Source: Lachnospiraceae bacterium (GTDB taxonomy: Bacteria; Bacillota; Clostridia; Lachnospirales; Lachnospiraceae). From it: a DNA stretch of 45,243 nt. The position numbers and the translations under genes are program-made. Shown piece after piece: positions 8,885-15,996 of the stretch. Where the stretch lies: contig JAQXJP010000031.1 of the NCBI GenBank assembly GCA_029008875.1, forward strand, positions 1 through 45,243. The letters are read 5' to 3'. The notes under the pieces were generated by a model. It was not told the DNA's origin and ran no database searches. It saw only the letters and a list, made by a program, of their open reading frames with translations. Each line of letters opens with the position of its first letter. Within the stretch, counting starts at the first letter, position 1.

Positions 8885-9301
8885 TTACATCTTCATGCTC
8901 TCACAGATTTCTCTCATCTCTTCGTCGGAAAACTCTAGGTGATTCCATTCAATCACACCGGCGTTGTCCTCTTCCTTATATCTTGGAATCAGATGCATGT
9001 GAAAATGAAAAACAGTCTGTCCTGCAATCTCGCCGTTATTCTGTACGATATTGTACCCGTCGCAGCCCAGTACCTCTGTCTCGTGGGTGATGATTTTTTG
9101 CGCCAGCTTGGTGGCCTTGGCCAGGGTCTCGCTCTCAATCTCATAGATGTTTGCATAATGCTCCTTGGGCAGGATAAGCGCATGTCCCCTGCTGGCCGGA
9201 CTTGCATCAAGAATTACCTTGAAATCCTCATCTTCATAGATTGCATTGGTGGGAATCTCTCCATTTGCCAATTTACAGAAAATACAATTTGTATCTCTCA
9301 T
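8885..9301 (-). CDS. HIT family nucleotide-binding protein
   Basis: A 138-aa histidine triad protein, probably a dinucleotide or nucleoside-phosphoramidate hydrolase. The catalytic triad is in QTVFHFHMHLIPR near residue 100, and an N-terminal CIFCKLANGEIP supplies two zinc-binding Cys seen in HinT-type proteins. The ATG at 9301 is chosen because AAAGGAG lies 7 bases upstream; an in-frame TTG at 9319 lies on top of that SD. It is monocistronic and divergent from the histidine kinase gene. Confidence 0.95.
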   Translation of the reverse strand: MRDTNCIFCKLANGEIPTNAIYEDEDFKVILDASPASRGHALILPKEHYANIYEIESETLAKATKLAQKIITHETEVLGCDGYNIVQNNGEIAGQTVFHFHMHLIPRYKEEDNAGVIEWNHLEFSDEEMREICESMKM

Positions 9302-9408
9302 TTTTCTTTCTCCTTTCAAGAACTATGTCGATTTATGTAAACAGATTTTGATTGCATATTTTTTGCTAAATGATAAACTGTTTATAGGATTTTGGAGGAA
9401 TTATTCGT

Positions 9409-10092
9409 ATGATTACGGCTGAAGATTATCAAAGGATCTTTCATGAAATCAAAAACGAAATAACGGTCATCGGATGCACCCTTCAGCTTATGGAAAAGCA
9501 TAATCCGGAGGTGAAAGCACTCCCATATTGGAAAGAAACCATGGATGATGTGGCAAGGCTGCGCGCCATGGTTCTTGATATGTCTGCCCTACGGCAGAAC
9601 AACAGCCTGAAACCCTCCGAGGTCGACCTGGAGATCTTCATGTCCGAGATACACACCTCTTCTCAAGCAATGATGACAAACCCGGAACTGTTAATCTTGC
9701 AAATGCAGCACCCGTTACCGGTCTGCTATTTTGATCCCGCGCTTCTACACCATGCTCTGCTCAATCTCATCAAGAATGCAATTGAAGCTTCCGATGCGGA
9801 TTCTCCCGTAACCATCAAAGTCTATTCCGACTACGATTACGTCCATTTTGAGGTCACCGACCATGGCTGCGGAATTCCACAGGAGGCAATGGCGCATCTG
9901 TTTACACTGTTCTATACCACCAAAGAAAACGGAACCGGTCTCGGCCTGTCCATTACCAAATCCATGATCGAGGCGCAAAACGGCACCCTGGACTGCTCAT
10001 CCGTGGAGGGGGAAGGCACCACTTTCACTATTAAAATTCCTTTAATTCTTAGTCAAACCGAAATACCTGATCCAGAGTGCGAAGAGTCTTAA
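9409..10092 (+). CDS. Small soluble sensor-like histidine kinase
   Basis: 227 aa without membrane segment or recognisable sensor domain. Starts with a dimerisation helix carrying the phosphoacceptor-like box FHEIKNEIT (His12), then an HATPase_c domain: N-box NLIKNAIEAS near 125, G1 DHGCGIP near 155, F-box-like LFTLFYTTKENG, and G2 GTGLGLS near 182. This is the core of an NtrB/KinA-like kinase stripped of sensing input; it presumably binds another protein. No response regulator is adjacent. The SD GGAGG is 10 bases before the ATG. Its last 44 bases overlap the 3' end of the convergent flavodoxin-SCP2 gene. Confidence 0.88.
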   Translation: MITAEDYQRIFHEIKNEITVIGCTLQLMEKHNPEVKALPYWKETMDDVARLRAMVLDMSALRQNNSLKPSEVDLEIFMSEIHTSSQAMMTNPELLILQMQHPLPVCYFDPALLHHALLNLIKNAIEASDADSPVTIKVYSDYDYVHFEVTDHGCGIPQEAMAHLFTLFYTTKENGTGLGLSITKSMIEAQNGTLDCSSVEGEGTTFTIKIPLILSQTEIPDPECEES

Positions 10093-11041
10093 AGTTACCT
10101 TTTGCAGACATTGCCCCTGTCATAAATGCGCGCTGGAATGTCATATGTCCATCCACAATCGACTGCATCACGGACATATTGGTTTTTGCGTACACGTCGA
10201 TATTCTCTCCCTGACCATAATTTAAATTCAACTGTTCCCCCTGTATCTCAATCGTCAGAGGTTTTGGACATTCTTCAATGATGATGGAATATGTGGCCGA
10301 AAAACCTGCCTGCGGTACAAAATGGATTTCCAGCTCATGGATAAACGGCGTCTCCTGATCCCGTTTTGCCTGCCCCATCATATCCTTGAACATCATGGTC
10401 AGCTCTTCAATATCTTCCCGCTGCTTTTTCACATAGGAATCGTCCGATACATATTCGGATAACTGCTCGCTCTCCTCCGGGGTCAAATTAAGCTGCTGTG
10501 TACGAAGCACATTCTGCTTGACGGCGTAGTTGCTGGTGGGAAGACTCTTCATCCTCTGGGAGATGGTGCGATACAGATTTTCCGCCTTCTTCTCAATGAT
10601 TAATCCGAAGTCCTGGTTCATCTCAAATTCCACCAGATCCTCAACGTATCCACACAGGCCGGAGCAAGGTAATCCGCCTAAAATTTCCCATGCGTTCATG
10701 AGAGTTAGCTCTCCCTCCCGCTCTCCGTATGTGGTGGACATAACAATGGGCTGCATGTATGTGGAGGCAATTTTTTCCTTATCTCCATACAGCCAACAGG
10801 AATCCAAAAACTGCTGCATATATCCGCCGATTCCAAACCATTCGATGGTTGTGGCCAGGATAATTCCGTCCGCCTCCTTGAAGGTGGAGGGCAGTGTCGC
10901 AATCTCATTCTTGTGCTCGTAAATATTGTATCTTGTCACGTTGACCCGAAGCTCGGAGAGAACCTCCTCCATTTTCTTCAGCACATACAAGGTAGGGTCG
11001 TCCAACAGACCTCGTCCGCCATAATATACATTAATATTCAT
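10049..11041 (-). CDS. Flavodoxin-like NAD(P)H oxidoreductase fused to an SCP2 domain
   Basis: 330 aa in two parts. Residues 1 to about 160 form a flavodoxin-like fold (NINVYYGGRG, ADGIILATTIEWFGIGGYMQQFLD, STTYGEREGELTLMNAWEILGG) like NADPH-dependent FMN reductases. After a helical linker (about 165-225), the C-terminal 100 residues resemble an SCP2 sterol-carrier domain (IEIQGEQLNLNYGQGENIDV...MTFQRAFMTGAMSAKGNFKTL), a hydrophobic-ligand pocket. Substrate unknown. The ATG at 11041 has GAAGAGG upstream; an in-frame TTG at 11056 is less likely. It has a promoter overlapping the end of the rhomboid gene. Confidence 0.85.
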   Translation of the reverse strand: MNINVYYGGRGLLDDPTLYVLKKMEEVLSELRVNVTRYNIYEHKNEIATLPSTFKEADGIILATTIEWFGIGGYMQQFLDSCWLYGDKEKIASTYMQPIVMSTTYGEREGELTLMNAWEILGGLPCSGLCGYVEDLVEFEMNQDFGLIIEKKAENLYRTISQRMKSLPTSNYAVKQNVLRTQQLNLTPEESEQLSEYVSDDSYVKKQREDIEELTMMFKDMMGQAKRDQETPFIHELEIHFVPQAGFSATYSIIIEECPKPLTIEIQGEQLNLNYGQGENIDVYAKTNMSVMQSIVDGHMTFQRAFMTGAMSAKGNFKTLRTLDQVFRFD

Positions 11042-11072
11042 ATGTACCTCTTCCAAAGATTATTCTGTTATT

Positions 11073-11101
11073 AGTATATTGACTTTTCCGCTTAAAATCA
11101 A
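11073..11101 (-). promoter_or_regulatory. Promoter of the flavodoxin-SCP2 gene
   Basis: Minus strand: TTGATT (11096-11101), 17 bases, TATACT (11073-11078), about 30 bases upstream of the ATG. The -35 overlaps the stop codon of the rhomboid gene. Confidence 0.8.
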
Positions 11102-11700
11102 TATTTTTGAGGTTTTCTGCGGTACAAAATGCACGATATGGCAAAGCCCATAAAGAGTCCTCCCACATGCCCCCAATTGTCCACGCCCGCTGTGGTAATT
11201 CCATAATACAAGGTAAGCACTATCATAAAAATAAGGCCTTTGGTATGTAGCGTCTCATAATTTCCTTTGTTGATAATTACCACCCAAAGCAATCCTCCGA
11301 TAATCCCAAAAATCCCGCCCGATGCCCCGGCGGATACCGCATAGTCCCCGCTGCGCATCATCATGGTGTAGGAGAGTACACTGCCGGAAAGCGCTGACAT
11401 TATGTACAGCAACGCGTATTTCACATGTCCCAGAGCGTGCTCCAAATGGATTCCCGCCGCTCCCAGAACAATCATATTGCTGAATAAATGCTCAAATCCA
11501 TAATGTAAAAACGCGCTTGTGAAAAATCGCCAGTACTCTTTTCTCACAAAAACATCCTCCGGATACATTCCTCCCATGCGGCGGATATACTCAGCCTCCC
11601 CAGAATTGCCGTTTAATTCGGTAACCAAAAACAGGATTACATTGGCGAGAATTAACAGTACGGTTATTCGGTTATCCCAAATTTTTCTGAACTTATCCAT
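11098..11700 (-). CDS. Rhomboid family intramembrane serine protease
   Basis: 200 aa with six predicted transmembrane helices. The active site is present: the GxSG motif AGASGGIFG (Ser near residue 125) and the partner His in NWGHVGGLFMG near 181; EYWRFFTSAFLHYGFEHLFSNM matches the rhomboid N-terminal core with its His/Asn oxyanion residues. Such proteases cut transmembrane segments; substrates are unknown. No SD precedes the ATG at 11700; instead a full promoter ends 7 bases before it (11708-11736), so the mRNA should be leaderless. It lies just after the FHA gene of the tad operon but appears to be its own unit. Confidence 0.92.
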   Translation of the reverse strand: MDKFRKIWDNRITVLLILANVILFLVTELNGNSGEAEYIRRMGGMYPEDVFVRKEYWRFFTSAFLHYGFEHLFSNMIVLGAAGIHLEHALGHVKYALLYIMSALSGSVLSYTMMMRSGDYAVSAGASGGIFGIIGGLLWVVIINKGNYETLHTKGLIFMIVLTLYYGITTAGVDNWGHVGGLFMGFAISCILYRRKPQKY

Positions 11701-11707
11701 AGGTCAT

Positions 11708-11736
11708 ATTATAGGTTTTTGGACAAGGTTTTGCAA
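11708..11736 (-). promoter_or_regulatory. Promoter giving a leaderless rhomboid mRNA
   Basis: Minus strand: TTGCAA (11731-11736), 17 bases, TATAAT (11708-11713). Only seven bases (11701-11707) separate the -10 from the ATG at 11700, so transcription should start at or beside the A of the start codon. Confidence 0.85.
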
Positions 11737-11756
11737 CGAAAAAGGGAAAGACCGTT

Positions 11757-12923
11757 TTATAGAAACCGGTATTTTACGTCGGCAAATTTGATGATATCGT
11801 TGCTGGCCAGCTTCCGTTTTTCCCGGTAAGGTAATAAACTGTCGTTCACACTGGTTCCATTTGTAGAATTCAGGTCTTCGATGTAATACTCCTCCTCTTC
11901 ATAAACAATCCGGGCATGCAAATGGCTGACCGTTTCCTTTTCAATTCTGACATCTGCCGTCTTGCCCTTCCCGATGCAAACCGTTCTCCCGGCGATATCA
12001 ATATCGGAGTATCCCTCATAGCCTTCATACAGGAGAATCCCATCCGGGTGTTCCCGCCGATCGCTCAGACAGATTGTGGGATGAAGCGGAACTTCCTGCT
12101 GTGGGGAAACACTCTCCAATCCTCCCTCCTCATCTTCAGGGTAATATACCATCTTGGCTTTCGTTTCCTCCTTTGACTTCCTCGTCCTCCTTTTTCGGAA
12201 TTCGTATCTCCAATTTTCCCATATTTCCTTTATCCTATTGAAAATAGCCCCAAGTTCCCGTTCCACGGGGGAACCGACATCTTCGGGCAAAGTATCATGG
12301 GCCGGCACAGAAGTCTTTGGTCTCTCCTCCGCCGTATTCGCCGCTATCGGTTCCACCGCAATCTCTTCCTGCACCCGAAGCGCTCTTGCCTCCGCGATGG
12401 AATCCCTCAAATCCGTAATACTGTAATGCTCCTCCAGGGTCTTTTCGTACAACCGGTAGGCCATCTGCACTGCTGCCGCATCGCTATGGTCCAACCTGGT
12501 AAGGAGATACTCCATCAGCTTCCGGAACTCATCGTTCAGTTGTGCCTGCTCCCCCGGGCAGACAGCAAAAATAATCTCACCATTTACGTTGGACACATAT
12601 ATCTGTTCCGGGTCCAACAGAATACTGTTTGTGCTAATCATGTTGCGGCCGACAATCTCCACCTGCGCGCATAAACTCACAATCAGTTTCTCCATAAAAT
12701 CCAAACCCACACTGTGTATCCGGCAATAGGTATCCAGGGATTGCTTCCCGGAGATACAATACCAATATTGGTCCTTTCCATCCACATAGCACTTTTCCAC
12801 CGGTAGAAGTCCGTCTATCTTCCTTTTCAACAAAACCTTTTCATCAAACTTCCCCGGGTCTTCCGACGTAATTACCATATAGCTGGCCGTCAGCCGTCTC
12901 TCAAAGCTCACTATCTTTCCCAT
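11757..12923 (-). CDS. FHA-domain protein at the end of the tad operon (DUF6382-like N-terminus)
   Basis: 388 aa. The N-terminal 170 residues (from SFERRLTASYMVI to the helix near LEEHYSITDLRDSI) look like the DUF6382 domain I remember from Lachnospiraceae FHA proteins; a low-complexity basic linker (RKRRTRKSKEE) is followed by a C-terminal FHA domain (about 312-388): IGKGKTADVRI, VSHLHARI and DLNSTNGTSVND. FHA domains bind phosphothreonine; here the usual GR is GK, so the key Arg is a Lys. The ATG at 12923 has GGAGGAG seven bases upstream and overlaps the previous gene by 23 bases. It likely links the pilus machine to Ser/Thr phosphorylation; a kinase gene starts at 24431. Confidence 0.85.
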   Translation of the reverse strand: MGKIVSFERRLTASYMVITSEDPGKFDEKVLLKRKIDGLLPVEKCYVDGKDQYWYCISGKQSLDTYCRIHSVGLDFMEKLIVSLCAQVEIVGRNMISTNSILLDPEQIYVSNVNGEIIFAVCPGEQAQLNDEFRKLMEYLLTRLDHSDAAAVQMAYRLYEKTLEEHYSITDLRDSIAEARALRVQEEIAVEPIAANTAEERPKTSVPAHDTLPEDVGSPVERELGAIFNRIKEIWENWRYEFRKRRTRKSKEETKAKMVYYPEDEEGGLESVSPQQEVPLHPTICLSDRREHPDGILLYEGYEGYSDIDIAGRTVCIGKGKTADVRIEKETVSHLHARIVYEEEEYYIEDLNSTNGTSVNDSLLPYREKRKLASNDIIKFADVKYRFL

Positions 12924-13110
12924 CCGCAATCTCCTCCAACCATTCGGCCCGATAAAAATCCTCCGCTTCCCACATCTGTACCAAGGACTCATGGCTGTCG
13001 TCCTTTCGAATTTCCTGATACAGTACCAGGCCGGCCTTCATTGCCAGCATGATCACAAACAGAAATATTGGTACCCATATGGCTGCCTCAATCGTATAAC
13101 TTCCACGCAT
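12901..13110 (-). CDS. Small TadE-like pseudopilin
   Basis: 69 aa. MRGSYTIEAAIWVPIFLFVIMLAM is a typical TadE/type IVb prepilin N-terminus: a short positively charged leader ending in G, then S, T/E at +5-like position and a hydrophobic helix. After the helix only a short charged tail remains, so this is a minor pilin rather than a full TadE. The SD GGAGGGG precedes the ATG by 8 bases. The gene lies between the second A24 peptidase and the FHA gene. Confidence 0.82.
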   Translation of the reverse strand: MRGSYTIEAAIWVPIFLFVIMLAMKAGLVLYQEIRKDDSHESLVQMWEAEDFYRAEWLEEIADGKDSEL

Positions 13111-13114
13111 AGTT

Positions 13115-13528
13115 CTACCCCTCCAGCAACGTGCACAAATATCCCATCAGCAAAAATGGAACAAACGGAATCTCGTATTTTCTTTTTTTGTGACATATTC
13201 CAATCAAAAACAAAGCCACCGACCCCGCGAAAATAATTGCCAGAAAACAGCACAAAAACATGTCATCTGCGCTGAGATTGCAGCCCATTGCAAGCAAAAC
13301 CGCTCCGTCTCCATATCCGATTTGCTCCCGGGAGATTCCTGCCAGTATCAAACATAGGATTCCGGGTATCAGGGCGAAAAGCATTTCGTAGCTGACACAT
13401 TTGCTGTAGATATGGTATCCCAATCCCAATAGCCCATATATGCATGTGAAAAAGAGCGATATCCGTTTTGTCCGTATATCCATAAGGCTGTTGACGGAAA
13501 GCCCAAACAAGTTTATTCCAATATTCAA
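13115..13528 (-). CDS. Second A24-type prepilin peptidase
   Basis: 137 aa, about five membrane helices. The two aspartates expected for A24 peptidases are present: D in SLMDIRTKRISL and D in the GxGD motif QIGYGDGAVLL; the usual Lys after GxGD (GxGDxK) is absent. These enzymes cleave the leader of pilins at the membrane. Start is taken as TTG at 13528 because GGAGG lies six bases upstream and this begins 13 bases after the previous stop; the ATG at 13570 would overlap the upstream gene and lacks an SD. The operon also has a second peptidase at its first position (20160-20684). Confidence 0.82.
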   Translation of the reverse strand: MNIGINLFGLSVNSLMDIRTKRISLFFTCIYGLLGLGYHIYSKCVSYEMLFALIPGILCLILAGISREQIGYGDGAVLLAMGCNLSADDMFLCCFLAIIFAGSVALFLIGICHKKRKYEIPFVPFLLMGYLCTLLEG

Positions 13529-13541
13529 ATTTCTCCTCCAA

Positions 13542-14390
13542 CTATTCTTGATAACATTTCGAGCAGGCATGGCGCCCTTTCACTTCGTTCAGATGGACCT
13601 TATAGATTGTTCGATGCAGCCCCGGGCACGTCAAACCGGAGTGATAGGCCTCCCCATAGTTTGTGTAGTAGACCTTTTCATAGTTTGTATTTTTTGCCAC
13701 GCATTGCCCACACGCGTAGTATTTATGTTCACTTTTGTTCCGCAAACCCTCTATTTTCGTATATGTTGTGCTCCGGATGGACAAATCCAGATAATTGCAG
13801 TATCGGGTCTTGTGATACGCCTCCCCCTCCGGCGTTATGTATACCCAATCACTCTCCTCATGTTCATACAGAGGGGCCCCCGTCCATTTCCTACTCTTGC
13901 TCTCCTGTAAAATCTGAATCCCATGGAAGGAAAAAAAGCCGATCGGAAATTTGATGCGATAATTTGCCTTCAAATCCACGTAATCCCCTTCAAAATCAGA
14001 TTCCAGCAGCAGTATCCCGTTCTTTCCTCCCCAGATATACCGCTCCAGATAATCCTTCTCCCCCAATTGGCTGCGAAAAAATACCTCCGCAGTGGCAAGA
14101 CACCCCGCCTCGGATTCCGTCACTGCGGCCATGGCCGCGGTCTTTCTCCCCGCATAGGACAGGGCCTGATACACCTCCGTCTGAATCAGAAGCACCCGGA
14201 AAAAGAACAGAAGGAACGCAAAAAAGCCTGCCGTCAGCGGGAGGATCACCGCCGCCTCCAGCGTCAAAGATCCCTTGCGGGGATATAAGGGTGTCTCATT
14301 GCGCCAATTGTTTACCCGAATTGTATATGCGTGCTTTGAGAGAGATTTGGTAAAATTTGACTGTAACCTATTCTTTTTACAAGGAGACAC
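13542..14390 (-). CDS. TadE-like pilus protein with duplicated metal-binding motif
   Basis: 282 aa. A TadE-type pilin signature KGSLTLEAAVILPL begins at residue 39, followed by the hydrophobic helix; about 100 residues later two copies of a Cys/His module appear: VYITPEGEAYHKTRYC...ACGQC (about 185-230) and VYYTNYGEAYHSGLTC...ACSKC (about 238-280). Each has H-x(4-5)-C and a CxxC, so each could bind one zinc. The assigned start is GTG at 14390, but the SD is poor and the first 38 residues are encoded across an inverted-repeat element (14277-14404), so the start is uncertain. It is cotranscribed with the other tad genes. Confidence 0.8.
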   Translation of the reverse strand: MSPCKKNRLQSNFTKSLSKHAYTIRVNNWRNETPLYPRKGSLTLEAAVILPLTAGFFAFLLFFFRVLLIQTEVYQALSYAGRKTAAMAAVTESEAGCLATAEVFFRSQLGEKDYLERYIWGGKNGILLLESDFEGDYVDLKANYRIKFPIGFFSFHGIQILQESKSRKWTGAPLYEHEESDWVYITPEGEAYHKTRYCNYLDLSIRSTTYTKIEGLRNKSEHKYYACGQCVAKNTNYEKVYYTNYGEAYHSGLTCPGLHRTIYKVHLNEVKGRHACSKCYQE

Positions 14391-14404
14391 CCTTATACCC
14401 CCGC
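14277..14404. repeat. 128-bp element with 25-bp terminal inverted repeats
   Basis: Arms 14277-14301 and 14380-14404 match in 23 of 25 positions (the outer 21 differ at one), enclosing 78 bases. In the mRNA the outer 21 bases pair fully with one G-U pair. The right arm contains the end of the DUF5702 gene, the left arm the codons just before KGSLTLEA of the TadE-like gene. It could be a small insertion (MITE-like), an invertible switch, or an RNA processing stem. Confidence 0.85.
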
Positions 14405-15820
14405 CTTTCTGTATGAGTATTTCTTATTCACATAATAGTGATATCCGCCTTTCTTCATAAAAATCGGACCGGATTCGTAACTGTACGCAAACTCTGCGTC
14501 TATGATCAGATGGTCCATACGAAACTGACGGTATTCATCCAGGATTCTTATGGAGGCCTCCATCACGTCCATACTCCGGTACGCCAGAGTATCCACCCCG
14601 TGTGCCACAAGCAGGATTCCCACGTAATCCCCGTAAGTCATCCCATTCTCGCAGGATTTTGCTTTGATGAAGGATGAGCCCAGTTCCCCCAGAATGGACA
14701 GGTCGCTGGTCCATTGGGAATCTGTCTTGAATGTCGCAATGCGCTCCCCCGCCAGGAGCGCCCTCACATCCAGAATGCTCTCCGCATACGCCCACGCTGC
14801 AATTAGTCCCCACTTGATCACCTCCGCTAGTTCCGGGTTCGCCAACAGCAGAGAAATCCCCTCCGCCACCAGCTGCGCGGCCTCACATTTCTCCGTGTCC
14901 GAGGATAGATACATGAAATTAGCGGCCTCGCGGATTGCAAGAATTCGTCCCACTACCGCCCTTAAATTCTCTATATCACTGGATTTTCCCCCGATGATAT
15001 ACTCCTTCTCATAATCCAGGGCCCGATTGGGGTACACCTTGTCATAGCCGGACATATACCGCAATAGATACATATCCATAAGGAGCAAATCAAGCGCATC
15101 GCAGGCGATCCCCGTTTCCTGATTTCCCTTGGCCAGTGTTCTGTTGGACACTACTGCGCCGGTGTTGATGGCCTTCTGCGACACCTCATCCGGGTTCTCC
15201 AGCACCAACTCCAAAATGCCCTTTTTCACATCCTTGGAGAAGGTGTTGAGAATGTTGTCATCTCCGTTTCCCCCTTCCGCCTCTGTTATGGCCGCTTGCG
15301 CCCGATAGACAGCATCCTCACAGGATGGGGATTGATTCATAAGAGCATCCACGGAATTGCGGTTGTTCAACAACTGCTGCACCGCATTAATCTGCAGTAA
15401 ATTGCGCATGTATCCCGCAGTCGCCGCCTCAAAGACCCTTCCATCGTCATCGGTAATGAGGCGGCACTGAACCATCTCCACATCCAGTGTGTCCATCTGC
15501 AATAGGTTATGACGCCAGGACCACCCTCTCACGGGATACATATTGGTGTCGGATAATTCCAGGAGTTCATTTTCCAGGGATTCCAGCTGCAGACTATCCT
15601 CCCCGCTGACAGCTCTGCCCAACAGGTGGTAGTTCTCCCAGAGGGGAGGCAGATATCCTGCAAAGGCCGATTCCGTCACCGACGCCGCATTGATCTCCCC
15701 GATTCGCTTCAGTTCGATGTAGTGGGACGCTTCCAAGAGTGCCAGGAGAAATGTGGCCACCAGCATAATGGTCAAACTGGAAAAAATCGTCAAACTTCCC
15801 CTTCCCATTTTTCGCATCAT
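14393..15820 (-). CDS. TadG-like pilus protein (DUF5702)
   Basis: 475 aa. One N-terminal membrane helix (GRGSLTIFSSLTIMLVATFLLAL, residues 7-29) of pseudopilin character, then a long extracytoplasmic part with Cys pairs and no known enzyme motif. I recognise it as the DUF5702 protein regularly found in Lachnospiraceae tad operons at the tadG position. The ATG overlaps the flp stop (ATGA, 15817-15820), showing tight coupling. The last codons lie in the right arm of the inverted repeat 14277-14404. Confidence 0.82.
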   Translation of the reverse strand: MMRKMGRGSLTIFSSLTIMLVATFLLALLEASHYIELKRIGEINAASVTESAFAGYLPPLWENYHLLGRAVSGEDSLQLESLENELLELSDTNMYPVRGWSWRHNLLQMDTLDVEMVQCRLITDDDGRVFEAATAGYMRNLLQINAVQQLLNNRNSVDALMNQSPSCEDAVYRAQAAITEAEGGNGDDNILNTFSKDVKKGILELVLENPDEVSQKAINTGAVVSNRTLAKGNQETGIACDALDLLLMDMYLLRYMSGYDKVYPNRALDYEKEYIIGGKSSDIENLRAVVGRILAIREAANFMYLSSDTEKCEAAQLVAEGISLLLANPELAEVIKWGLIAAWAYAESILDVRALLAGERIATFKTDSQWTSDLSILGELGSSFIKAKSCENGMTYGDYVGILLVAHGVDTLAYRSMDVMEASIRILDEYRQFRMDHLIIDAEFAYSYESGPIFMKKGGYHYYVNKKYSYRKAGV

Positions 15821-15984
15821 ATTTTTCCGGCCTCGGTGGTAATCTTGTCAAAAATATCATTTACCAATGCGGTGAGCTGCTTCTTAAAAATCAACACCAA
15901 TGCGATCAATACCACCAGAATCAGTATCAATTCAACCACACCGACTCCGTCTTCCTCTTTCAAGAAATTATTAAATCTTAACAT
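15817..15984 (-). CDS. flp: Flp1-type type IVb pilin (major pilin)
   Basis: 55 aa, encoded in a gap that looks empty by ORF length. The protein begins MLRFNNFLKEEDGVGVVE: a charged leader with two Glu/Asp, then G-V-G-V-V-E-L-I-L, the type IVb cleavage site and +5 Glu, and a hydrophobic helix to about residue 34, then an amphipathic tail. This matches the Flp1-like pilins of Firmicutes. It is the expected shaft subunit of the Tad pilus, cleaved by an A24 peptidase from the same operon. AAAGGAG is six bases upstream of the ATG; the stop overlaps the next start (ATGA). Confidence 0.92.
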   Translation of the reverse strand: MLRFNNFLKEEDGVGVVELILILVVLIALVLIFKKQLTALVNDIFDKITTEAGKI

Positions 15985-15996
15985 AATTTTCTCCTT

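Noticed and set aside
14302..14379. A promoter inside the 78-base spacer of the inverted repeat
   Set aside because: TAAAAT and TACAAT boxes are present but no -35 at proper spacing was found on either strand.
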